Source: Betaproteobacteria bacterium (lineage in GTDB: Bacteria > Pseudomonadota > Gammaproteobacteria > Burkholderiales > SG8-41). Taken from it: a stretch of 32,950 bases of DNA. Location: positions 1 through 32,950 of the forward strand of contig CANHZX010000009.1 of NCBI GenBank assembly GCA_947465215.1. Reading direction: 5' to 3'. This document shows, piece by piece, positions 23,624 to 32,950 of this stretch; position 1 is the first letter of the stretch; the number at the start of each line of letters is the position of its first letter. The position numbers were made by a program, and so were the translations under genes. The notes under the pieces were generated by a model. The model was not told where the DNA came from, did not search any database, and was given only the letters and a program-made list of their open reading frames with translations.

Positions 23624-26335
23624 TTAGTGCGCTTTATCCCAATTCGGCCCGACACCGACCTCAACCAGCAGCGGCACCGCCAGCTGCGCCACGCCGGTCA
23701 TCAGCCGGTGCAGTCCGGTTTTGACCGTGGACAGTTCCGCCTCCGGCACTTCGAGCACCAGTTCGTCATGCACCTGCATGATCAGCAGCGACTTCATGTT
23801 CTGTTCGGTCAGCCACTGCTGTACCTGAATGGTCGCCATCTTGATCAGGTCGGCGGCAGTGCCCTGCATCGGCGCATTGATCGCCGCACGTTCGGCACCC
23901 TGGCGGCGGTTGCCGTTACTGCTGCGGATTTCCGGCAGCCACAGGCGGCGGCCGAACACGGTTTCGACATAACCCTGCTGATGCGCCTGTTCGCGCGTCA
24001 CCCGCATGTATTCGGCGACGCCGGGATAACGCTGGAAATAACGGTCCATGTACTGCTGCGCAGCGGCGCGTTCGAGGTTGAGCTGGCGCGCCAGACCGAA
24101 GGCCGACATGCCGTAGATGAGGCCGAAGTTGATGACCTTGGCGTAACGCCGCTGTTCGTTGTCGACCGCCTTCACGTCAATGCCGAAAATTTCGGCGGCG
24201 GTTGCACGGTGGATGTCCTCGCCCGCAGCAAATGCACGCAGCAGGCTTTCGTCGCGCGAGATGTGCGCCATGATGCGCAGCTCGATCTGCGAATAGTCGG
24301 CCGAAACGATGTGCGAACCCGGCGGCGCGATAAAGGCTTCGCGGATACGCCGGCCTTCCGCTGTGCGGATGGGAATGTTCTGCAGATTGGGATCACTGCT
24401 CGCCAGACGTCCGGTCACCGCGGTGGCCTGACCGTAACTGGTATGCACACGCCCGGTGCTGCGGTTGACCATGCCCGGCAGCTTGTCGGTATAGGTTGAT
24501 TTCAGCTTCGCCAGGCCACGGTAATCCAGGATCAACTGCGGCAGCGGATGGTCGAGCGCCAGTTCCGCCAGAGATTCCTCGTCGGTGGACGGCGCACCGG
24601 TCGGGGTTTTCTTGACCGGCTTCAGGCCCTTCTTGTCGAACAGCACTTCCTGGATCTGTTTCGGCGAGCTGAGATTGAAGGGCTGCTCGGCCTCGGCGTG
24701 TGCCCGTGCTTCGATAGCAATCATCTTTGCACCGAACTCGGCCGAAAGTTCGGCGAGCAGCTTTTGATCCAGCAGCACGCCGTTGCGCTCCATCGTATAC
24801 AGCACCGCCATCACCGGCATTTCGATGTCGGCATAGATGTGTTTCAGTTTTTCGTCGTCCGCGATGCGCGGGAACAGGGACTGATGCAGTTGCAGCGTGA
24901 TGTCGGCGTCTTCCGCAGCGTATTCACTGGCGCCTTCGATGGCTACCTGCTCGAAACCGATGCGTTTGGCCCCCTTACCTGTGACATCATCATAACTTAT
25001 TGTTTTTACTGATAAAATTCTTTGCGCCATGGAATCCATGTCATGCCGCTGGTGGCTTTCCAGCACATAGGACTCGAGCAGCGTGTCGTGCGTAATGCCG
25101 CGCAGCGTGATGCCGCAGTTAGCGAAGATATGCGTGTCGTACTTGATGTGCTGGCCGAGCTTGGCGTGTTTATCGCTCTCCAGCCACAACCGCAGTTTTT
25201 CCAACACCCGCTGACGCGGCAACTGATCCGGTACGCCGGCATAGACATGGCCGACGGGAATATAGGCCGCACGGCCGGGTTCGAAGGCCAGTGAAATGCC
25301 CACCAGTTCCGCTGTCAGCGGATCGAGGCTCGTGGTCTCGGTATCCACCGCAGTCAATGCAGCCGCTTCTATGCGCTGGATCCACTCATCAAGCGCGGAC
25401 TCTGTCAGCACGGTCTCGTAATGGCGCGGTACTGCAGCAGGCGGCGGAACAACGGCCGCCGCTGTCATTTCCGTCGGGGTGTCCGCACCACCGCCATCCA
25501 GTTCACGACGCCAGGTCTTGAATTCGAAACGGTCGAACAGCGTCGCCAGCGTCGCGACATCCTGCGGCTGCGGCGCAAGCTCGTCGATGCGCAAAGGCAA
25601 TTCGACATCGCATTTGATGGTCAGCAGCTGTTTTGCCTGCGGCAGCCAGTCCAGCGACTGGCGCAGGTTTTCGCCGACGGCGCCGCTGATATCGGGCGCG
25701 TTCCTGACTATATTGTCGAGGTTGCCGTACTGGGTCAGCCATTTCACCGCGGTTTTCGGCCCGACCTTGGGCACGCCGGGCACGTTGTCGACGGCATCGC
25801 CGATCAACGTCAGGTAATCAATGATGCGCTCCGGCGGCACGCCGAATTTCTGCTCGACGCCGGCGATGTCCAGTTTTTCGTTGGACATGGTGTTGACCAG
25901 CGTGACCTGCTGCGTGACCAGCTGCGTGATGTCCTTGTCACCGGTGGAAATCACCACACGCATGCCGGCCTGCTCGGCCTGGCGCGCCAGCGTACCGATG
26001 ACATCATCGGCTTCCACGCCTGAAACTTCGATCAGCGGCCAGCCCATTGCCACAATCGCCTCCTTCAGCGGGGCAATCTGCGAAGCCAGCTCATCCGGCA
26101 TCGACGGCCGGTTGGCCTTGTATTGCGGATACAGATCGTCGCGGAAGGTTTTGCCCTTGGCATCAAACACGCAGGCGCTGAATTCCGCGGGGTAATCCTT
26201 GTGCAGACGGCGCAGCATGTTGAGCACGCCGTAAATCGCGTTGGTCGGCTCGCCGCGGCTGTTACTCAAGTCGCGGATGGCGTGAAAAGCGCGGTAAAGG
26301 TAGGAAGAGCCGTCGACGAGGAGCAGGGTTTTCAT
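23624..26335 (-). CDS. polA: DNA polymerase I
   Basis: A 903-residue repair and Okazaki-fragment-processing polymerase. The 5'-3' nuclease domain is about 1-285 (LLLVDGSSYLYRAFHA; GVEADDVIGTLA; STGDKDITQLV; LIGDAVDNVPGVPKVGPKTA). The 3'-5' proofreading domain is about 300-500 and looks active: D331/E333 in AVDTETTSLDP, D400 in GQHIKYD, and YAAEDADITL. The polymerase domain follows, with motif A D680 (SADYSQIELR), the O-helix RRYAKVINFGLIYG (about 729-742) and motif C D857 (QVHDELVLE). An AT-rich run of unusual codons covers residues about 439-453. The gene is single, divergent from the DUF2782 gene. Confidence 0.97.
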   Translation of the reverse strand: MKTLLLVDGSSYLYRAFHAIRDLSNSRGEPTNAIYGVLNMLRRLHKDYPAEFSACVFDAKGKTFRDDLYPQYKANRPSMPDELASQIAPLKEAIVAMGWPLIEVSGVEADDVIGTLARQAEQAGMRVVISTGDKDITQLVTQQVTLVNTMSNEKLDIAGVEQKFGVPPERIIDYLTLIGDAVDNVPGVPKVGPKTAVKWLTQYGNLDNIVRNAPDISGAVGENLRQSLDWLPQAKQLLTIKCDVELPLRIDELAPQPQDVATLATLFDRFEFKTWRRELDGGGADTPTEMTAAAVVPPPAAVPRHYETVLTESALDEWIQRIEAAALTAVDTETTSLDPLTAELVGISLAFEPGRAAYIPVGHVYAGVPDQLPRQRVLEKLRLWLESDKHAKLGQHIKYDTHIFANCGITLRGITHDTLLESYVLESHQRHDMDSMAQRILSVKTISYDDVTGKGAKRIGFEQVAIEGASEYAAEDADITLQLHQSLFPRIADDEKLKHIYADIEMPVMAVLYTMERNGVLLDQKLLAELSAEFGAKMIAIEARAHAEAEQPFNLSSPKQIQEVLFDKKGLKPVKKTPTGAPSTDEESLAELALDHPLPQLILDYRGLAKLKSTYTDKLPGMVNRSTGRVHTSYGQATAVTGRLASSDPNLQNIPIRTAEGRRIREAFIAPPGSHIVSADYSQIELRIMAHISRDESLLRAFAAGEDIHRATAAEIFGIDVKAVDNEQRRYAKVINFGLIYGMSAFGLARQLNLERAAAQQYMDRYFQRYPGVAEYMRVTREQAHQQGYVETVFGRRLWLPEIRSSNGNRRQGAERAAINAPMQGTAADLIKMATIQVQQWLTEQNMKSLLIMQVHDELVLEVPEAELSTVKTGLHRLMTGVAQLAVPLLVEVGVGPNWDKAH

Positions 26336-26470
26336 GCGGGACCGTGGCCACTGGAATATGCGGCGGCGGCTGCCGCCCGGAATCGCGCCGATTATCGCAG
26401 AGTTCGCGTTGCGCGCCGCCTTTCAAAACACCGCCGAAAACCGGATAATGCACGAACAACGGAGTTATCC

Positions 26471-26839
26471 ATGCGCCGCATTCTGCAACTGACCCAACTG
26501 ACCCTTCTGCTCGCCGCATTCGCGGTCGCAGTATTGCCTGTCGTGCCGTCCGCGCTCGCGCAGGACCGCCTGAAGGCGCAGCCGATCCCCGAACCGCCAC
26601 CGCCTCCGCCGGGCTTTGAATTGGACCCGGCACTGGAGCCGCAGGTGACGATTCTCAAGCGCGGCGAAGACAGCGTTGAGGAGTACCGCATCAGCGGCAA
26701 GCTCTACATGGTCAAGGTAACGCCGCCCCATGGCCGGCCCTATTACCTGATTGACGAGCGCGGCGACGGCAAATTCGCCCGCCAGGAATCCCACGACCTC
26801 GGGATCCGGCCACCGATGTGGGTGATTCATTCCTGGTAG
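26471..26839 (+). CDS. DUF2782 family small exported protein
   Basis: A 122-residue protein with a signal peptide (about 1-31, ending VPSALAQ), a short poly-proline stretch (PEPPPPPPGF, about 40-49) and a compact domain with VTILKRGEDSVEEYRISGKLYMVKVTPPHGRPYYLIDERGDGKF. The ending, IRPPMWVIHSW, is typical of DUF2782. The ATG at 26471 has a CGGAG ribosome-binding sequence; the frame is open further upstream, but the signal peptide fixes this start. The family is found next to polA and thrB in proteobacteria. The function is not known; a periplasmic location is inferred from the signal peptide. Confidence 0.85.
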   Translation: MRRILQLTQLTLLLAAFAVAVLPVVPSALAQDRLKAQPIPEPPPPPPGFELDPALEPQVTILKRGEDSVEEYRISGKLYMVKVTPPHGRPYYLIDERGDGKFARQESHDLGIRPPMWVIHSW

Positions 26840-26854
26840 TACATTCCCGTTAGT

Positions 26855-26890
26855 GAGGTGCCGCCGGGAGACCGGCTGCTGATGTGCCTT
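26855..26890 (+). other. Possible structured RNA element upstream of thrB
   Basis: The 99-base gap between the DUF2782 gene and thrB holds a 5-base-pair stem (gccgg at 26863-26867, ccggc at 26872-26876) capped by GAGA, a GNRA tetraloop. It is nested in a weaker 7-pair outer stem (26855-26861 with 26884-26890, three wobbles). There is no T tract, so it is not a normal terminator. It matches no riboswitch I recognise. Confidence 0.3.
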
Positions 26891-26938
26891 AACACCCGCG
26901 GCTGCAATAACGAACGCTGATCAATCCGGTCTTTTTCA

Positions 26939-27889
26939 ATGTCCGTCTTCACCACGGTAACCCCTGACGAACTGCGCCACTGGCTGCAGGATTACAGCGT
27001 CGGCGAACTGCGCGATCTGCAGGGCATCAGCGCAGGCATCGAAAACACCAACTATTTCGTCACCACCGACATCGGTCGTTATGTGCTGACCCTGTTCGAG
27101 AAGCTGACGCCGTCCGAGCTGCCTTTTTACCTGAATCTGATGGCCCACCTTGCTGGCCGAGGTGTACCCAGCGCCTGCCCGGTGGCCAATCGCCAAGGCG
27201 CCTATCTCGGTGCGCTGAACGGCAAACCGGCCGCACTGGTCGCCCGGCTCGAAGGCCGTGACGTCACCGAACCCAGTGCCGTGCAATGCGCTGCCGTCGG
27301 CGCCGTGATGGCGCAGATGCATATCGCCGGACAGTCCTACCCGACGACCATGGCCAATCCGCGCGGCCCGCAATGGTGGGCCGCTGTGCTGCCGGAAATC
27401 CTGCCCTTCCTGCCCGCGCCGGAAGCTGCGCTGCTGAGGCAGGAAGTGCTTGAGCAGAAAGCCGCACGCGCGCCCGAACTGCCGCGCGGCGCGATCCACG
27501 CCGATCTGTTCCGCGACAACGTGCTGTTTACCGGCAATACCGTCGCCGGCGTCATCGATTTTTATTTCGCCTGCACCGATGCGCTGCTCTACGACGTCGC
27601 GATTGCCGTCAACGACTGGTGCGTCAATGCCGATGGCGCACTGGATGTCCCGCGGACCCGCGCCTTCCTTGACGCTTACGCTGCCGTGCGGCCCTGTACA
27701 TCCGCAGAAAACGAAGCCTGGCCGATGATGCTGCGCGCGGGCGCGCTGCGCTTCTGGGTGTCGCGGCTGTATGATTTCCATCTGCCGCGTACCGGTGAAC
27801 TGACCCACGCCAAGGATCCCGGACATTTCCGCCGCATCCTTGAACTGCGCATCAAAGACGCAAAAACGCTGCCTGGCCTCCCCGGCTGA
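26939..27889 (+). CDS. thrB: Homoserine kinase (choline-kinase-like type)
   Basis: A 316-residue enzyme phosphorylating L-homoserine on the way to threonine. It belongs to the aminoglycoside-phosphotransferase/choline-kinase fold rather than the GHMP fold of E. coli ThrB; this type is usual in betaproteobacteria and pseudomonads. Marks: LQGISAGIENTNYFVTT (about 27-43), the catalytic loop H187-A-D189-L-F-R-D-N194 and the metal-binding GVIDFYFA with D207. The C-terminal segment ALRFWVSRLYDF is also typical. No strong ribosome-binding site is visible before the ATG. It lies 99 bases after the DUF2782 gene and 48 bases before a membrane-protein gene. Confidence 0.92.
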   Translation: MSVFTTVTPDELRHWLQDYSVGELRDLQGISAGIENTNYFVTTDIGRYVLTLFEKLTPSELPFYLNLMAHLAGRGVPSACPVANRQGAYLGALNGKPAALVARLEGRDVTEPSAVQCAAVGAVMAQMHIAGQSYPTTMANPRGPQWWAAVLPEILPFLPAPEAALLRQEVLEQKAARAPELPRGAIHADLFRDNVLFTGNTVAGVIDFYFACTDALLYDVAIAVNDWCVNADGALDVPRTRAFLDAYAAVRPCTSAENEAWPMMLRAGALRFWVSRLYDFHLPRTGELTHAKDPGHFRRILELRIKDAKTLPGLPG

Positions 27890-27914
27890 GGACGGCACCG
27901 CCACATGCAGCGCC

Positions 27915-27920
27915 TATAAT
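27915..27920 (+). promoter_or_regulatory. Possible -10 box before the BPSS1780-type gene
   Basis: TATAAT occurs 17 bases before the start at 27938, with the strong ribosome-binding site GGAGGAGG in between. A transcript from it would have a leader of only about 10 bases, so either the leader is very short or the box is chance. No -35 box is seen. Confidence 0.3.
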
Positions 27921-27937
27921 CCGGGGAGGAGGATTGG

Positions 27938-28678
27938 ATGGAAATACGCGTCGTACCGGCACGTCAGGGATGGCAATGGATTGTTGATGGCTTTGTGCTG
28001 TTCCGCCAGCAGCCGCTGGTGTGGATGCTGCTGCTGGCAGCCATGGCGGTGATCTGGATTACGTCCACAGTATTGCAGCCGATCGGGCCTCTCGCGATCA
28101 GCCTGCTGTCGCCAATCTTCCTCGCCGGGCTGATGAACGCCTGCCGCGTCACCGACAGCGGCCGTGAACCCGACATCAGCCACCTGTTCAGCGCCTTCCG
28201 CACCCATGCCGCACCGCTGGTCACCATCGGCGGCGTCTATCTGGTCGGCAACATCATTGCCGTGGGCATCGTATTCATGGTCGCCGGCGGAGACGCGATC
28301 AGCGCGCTCCTCGCCAAAAACCGCACTGAAGCCGACGTCGCCATGGCGCTGCGCGGTCTCAGCATGGGTCTGGCTATCGGTACTGCGGTATTCATGCCGG
28401 TGGTGATGGCGGTATGGTTCGCGCCGCTGCTGGTGGTGTTCCATGACCTCACGCCGGTCGCCGCAATGAAATCCTCGTTCGTCGCCAGCTGGCGTAACCT
28501 GATGCCCTTCACCGTATACGGCGCGGCGATGCTGCTGCTGTGGATACTCGCCTCCATCCCGCTGATGCTGGGATTTGTCGTGTTGCTGCCGGTGATGGCC
28601 TGTTCGGTGTACACCGGCTATAAGGACATCTATCCGCAGCATGTCACGCTGCCCGCAGCCGAAGACCTCGACGATTAA
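27938..28678 (+). CDS. BPSS1780-type multi-pass membrane protein
   Basis: A 246-residue integral membrane protein with about six hydrophobic segments: near 27-45 (PLVWMLLLAAMAVIWITS), 49-66, 93-117 (LVTIGGVYLVGNIIAVGIVFMVAGG), 140-170, 195-213 and 213-230. The N-terminus EIRVVPARQGWQWIVDGFVLFRQQP and the internal VFHDLTPVAAMKSSFVASWRNLMPF are marks of the BPSS1780 family common in betaproteobacteria next to thrB and uvrD. The function is unknown; no catalytic or transport motif is visible. A strong ribosome-binding site (GGAGGAGG) fixes the ATG. It converges with uvrD. Confidence 0.85.
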   Translation: MEIRVVPARQGWQWIVDGFVLFRQQPLVWMLLLAAMAVIWITSTVLQPIGPLAISLLSPIFLAGLMNACRVTDSGREPDISHLFSAFRTHAAPLVTIGGVYLVGNIIAVGIVFMVAGGDAISALLAKNRTEADVAMALRGLSMGLAIGTAVFMPVVMAVWFAPLLVVFHDLTPVAAMKSSFVASWRNLMPFTVYGAAMLLLWILASIPLMLGFVVLLPVMACSVYTGYKDIYPQHVTLPAAEDLDD

Positions 28679-28710
28679 AGTCCATCGGGCCGCAGTTCAG
28701 GCCACTGAAA

Positions 28711-30921
28711 TCAGGCGGCTTCGAGCTTGGCGTAAGCCAGCGCCAGCCATTTCAGCCCGGAATCCCTGAAGTTCACCTGCACCCGCGCGTCGGCGCCACC
28801 GCCTTCGGCATTAACGATGACGCCAGCACCGAATTTGGCGTGAGTCACCGCCTGGCCGATGCGCCAGGGGAAATCACGCGACTGCAGGGACGGCGCCGTC
28901 GACTGTCCGGAAGGACTGCGCGACGGCGAGCCGTAGGATGGTGAACCCTGGCGCGCATAAGCCGGCGCCTGCCGGGTGTGGTTGACCCGCTGCAGAAGCG
29001 CTTCCGGCAATTCACGGAAAAATCGCGACGGCACGTTGTAACGGGTCTGGCCGTGCAGCATGCGGCTTTGTGCAAGCAGCAGATACAGCCGCCGCCTTGC
29101 TCGGGTCAGGGCGACATACATCAACCTCCGCTCTTCCTCCACGCCTTCCGCCTCGGTCATGCTGTTTTCATGCGGGAACAGGCCTTCTTCCAGTCCGGTG
29201 ATGAACACCGCATGGAATTCCAGACCCTTCGCCGAATGCACCGTCATCAACTGCAGGGCGTCCGATCCCGCTTCAGCCTGGTGTTCGCCCGCCTCGAGTG
29301 CGGCATGCGCCAGAAAAGCGGTGAGTTCATCCATCTCCTCTTCTGGCGGTGTTCCTTCGGCGGGCATCTGCGTCGCGCGCTCTTCAACGAACATCGCCGC
29401 GGCATTGACCAGTTCGTCCAGGTTCTCCAGCCTGTCGGCGCCTTCTTTTTCGTTACGGTAATGCGCGGTGAGTCCGCTGTGCTCGACAACATGAGCAATC
29501 GCCTCCTGCAGCGGCAGGTCCGTAGTGGCGCCACGCATGGCTTCAATCAGTTTCACGAAAGCGGCAATGCTCGCGGCGGCCTTGCCCGACAGCGTGTTGG
29601 CACAGGCCGCCGCCCAGAGCGTCATGCCGCCTTCACGCGCCATGCCCTGCAGTTGTTCCAGGCTGCGCGCACCGATACCGCGCGTCGGGAAATTGATCAC
29701 CCGCAACAACGCGCCGTCATCATCCTGGTTGGCGACCAGCCGCAGATAAGCCAGCGCATGCTTGATTTCCTGTCGTTCGAAAAAGCGCAGGCCGCCGTAA
29801 ACGCGATAAGGCATGCCGGCGGTGAACAGTGCGTGTTCGATGACCCGCGACTGCGCGTTGGAACGGTAGAGAACCGCAATATCGGACAATCGTTCACCGG
29901 CAGCGCGCAGACTGCGCACTTCCTCGACGATGTATGCCGATTCGTCATAATCGGATGCCGCCTCGTAGACACGCAGCGGCTCGCCTTTGTCGTCCTCAGT
30001 CCACAAATTCTTGCCGAGGCGCTTGCGGTTATGCCCGATCAGCGTATTGGCGGCGTCGAGGATGTTGCCGTGTGAGCGGTAGTTCTGCTCGAGCTTGATG
30101 ATCCGCTCGATGTGAAAATCACGTTGCAGGTCCTGCATATTGGCTGTCGTCGCGCCGCGCCAGCCGTAAATCGACTGATCATCATCACCGACGGCAAATA
30201 TCGCGTTGTCCTTCCCGGCCAGTAGTTGCAGCCAGCGGTACTGCAGTCGGTTGGTGTCCTGGAATTCGTCAACCAGGATGTGGCGGAAACGTCCCGAATA
30301 GTGGTCCCGCAGCGATTCATTGCGCGCCAGCAGTTCGTAAGAGCGCAGCAACAGCTCGGCGAAATCGACCACGCCCTCGCGCTGGCACTGGCGGTCGTAT
30401 TCGGCGTAGACCTCGACCATGCGCCGCGAAAAATCATCGTAGGGCTCGACCTTGTCGGCGCGTTTACCCTCTTCCTTCTGTGCAGCGATGAACCACTGCG
30501 CCTGGCGTGGCGGATAGCGCTCCTCGTCGACGTTCATGCCCTTCATCAGGCGCTTCACCAGCGCGAGCTGGTCCTGGGTGTCGAGAATCTGGAACAGCTG
30601 GGGCAAACCGGCCTCGCGGTAATGCGCGCGCAGCATGCGGTTGCACAAGCCGTGGAAGGTACCCACCCACATGCCGCGGGTATTGATCGGCAGCATCGCC
30701 GACAGCCGAGTCAGCATTTCCTTCGCAGCCTTGTTGGTGAAAGTCACCGCCAGCACGCTCATCGGACTGATCTGCCCGGTCTGGATCAGCCAGGCCATGC
30801 GGGTGGTCAGCACGCGCGTCTTGCCGCTGCCGGCGCCGGCCAGAATCAGCGCGGACTGGTGCGGCAGCGTGACGGCTTCAAGCTGGTGTTCGTTAAGGCC
30901 TGAAAGGAAGGCTGGGGTCAT
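28711..30921 (-). CDS. uvrD: DNA helicase II (UvrD), superfamily 1
   Basis: A 736-residue 3'-5' helicase for nucleotide-excision and mismatch repair (E. coli UvrD 720). Motifs: LNEHQLEAVTLP (Q motif, about 9-20), Walker A AGAGSGKT (28-35), VLAVTFTNKAAKEM (Ia), Walker B HILVDEFQDTN, FAVGDDDQSIYGWRGA (III), LEQNYRSHGNIL (IV), LMTVHSAKGLEFHAVFITGLEEGLFPH (V) and RRLMYVALTRAR (VI). The C-terminal Tudor-like segment WRIGQAVTHAKFGAGVIVNAEG (about 685-736) is the RNA-polymerase-binding domain of UvrD/PcrA. The protein is complete. It is divergent from leuS and convergent with the membrane-protein gene. Confidence 0.96.
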   Translation of the reverse strand: MTPAFLSGLNEHQLEAVTLPHQSALILAGAGSGKTRVLTTRMAWLIQTGQISPMSVLAVTFTNKAAKEMLTRLSAMLPINTRGMWVGTFHGLCNRMLRAHYREAGLPQLFQILDTQDQLALVKRLMKGMNVDEERYPPRQAQWFIAAQKEEGKRADKVEPYDDFSRRMVEVYAEYDRQCQREGVVDFAELLLRSYELLARNESLRDHYSGRFRHILVDEFQDTNRLQYRWLQLLAGKDNAIFAVGDDDQSIYGWRGATTANMQDLQRDFHIERIIKLEQNYRSHGNILDAANTLIGHNRKRLGKNLWTEDDKGEPLRVYEAASDYDESAYIVEEVRSLRAAGERLSDIAVLYRSNAQSRVIEHALFTAGMPYRVYGGLRFFERQEIKHALAYLRLVANQDDDGALLRVINFPTRGIGARSLEQLQGMAREGGMTLWAAACANTLSGKAAASIAAFVKLIEAMRGATTDLPLQEAIAHVVEHSGLTAHYRNEKEGADRLENLDELVNAAAMFVEERATQMPAEGTPPEEEMDELTAFLAHAALEAGEHQAEAGSDALQLMTVHSAKGLEFHAVFITGLEEGLFPHENSMTEAEGVEEERRLMYVALTRARRRLYLLLAQSRMLHGQTRYNVPSRFFRELPEALLQRVNHTRQAPAYARQGSPSYGSPSRSPSGQSTAPSLQSRDFPWRIGQAVTHAKFGAGVIVNAEGGGADARVQVNFRDSGLKWLALAYAKLEAA

Positions 30922-30941
30922 CTTTTGAAGCCGATTGGTAA

Positions 30942-32950
<2,009 letters not shown>

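Noticed and set aside
26882-26920. Possible leader peptide (12 residues) before thrB for attenuation
   Set aside because: It has only one Thr codon and no Ile codon, no terminator hairpin with T tract follows, and it has no ribosome-binding site.

Overview
The window is about 33 kb of GC-rich, gene-dense bacterial chromosome. Gene content and order point to a betaproteobacterium, perhaps a Rhodocyclales- or Nitrosomonadales-like lineage; that finer placement is inference. Pointers are the runs yibN-like/grxC/secB/gpsA, gpmI/envC/ctpA/moeB, dacC/aminotransferase/DUF493/lipB/lipA, argB/HAD/slmA and uvrD/BPSS1780-type/thrB/DUF2782/polA. The thrB is of the choline-kinase-like type, and promoters tend to carry TATAAT in a CTATAAT-like context. 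I see no insertion sequence, prophage, CRISPR array, tRNA or rRNA. No gene-free stretch exceeds about 160 bases.

Layout. 1-3030 (minus) is the end of a type IV pilus/MSHA-like cluster: ATPase mshE, platform protein mshG and the first 28 codons of a pseudopilin. A divergent trmL (plus) follows. 3690-8507 (minus) is a tight seven-gene run transcribed as arsR, pglL-like glycosyltransferase/ligase, membrane rhodanese, grxC, secB, an exported SH3 protein and gpsA. 8591-13635 (plus) is gpmI, envC, ctpA, a strong hairpin, then moeB/thiF. 13664-16796 (minus) holds a small unknown gene, slmA, a HAD phosphatase, argB and a heat-shock gene hsp20 with its own terminator and a clear sigma-32 promoter. 16938-17698 (plus) is a sigma factor translationally coupled to a 59-residue zinc-finger protein. 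17821-22356 (plus) is dacC, a D-amino-acid-type aminotransferase, DUF493, then lipB-lipA, with one unknown exported gene wedged in on the other strand. After a TlpA-like thioredoxin (minus) and a DUF4197 gene (plus) come polA (minus), DUF2782, thrB and a BPSS1780-type membrane gene (plus), uvrD (minus) and the start of leuS (plus).

How it fits together. Most genes are housekeeping: envelope and peptidoglycan upkeep (envC, ctpA, dacC, SH3 protein, secB), division-site control (slmA), lipoate synthesis, DNA repair and replication (uvrD, polA), amino-acid and phospholipid precursors (argB, thrB, gpsA), and translation (leuS, trmL). The parts most worth a second look are the c-di-GMP-binding signature in the pilus ATPase, the sigma factor/mini zinc-finger pair, the sigma-32 promoter with a possible RNA thermometer at hsp20, a rare-codon island inside polA, and the small unknown genes. 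I did not find a convincing wholly new multi-gene system.
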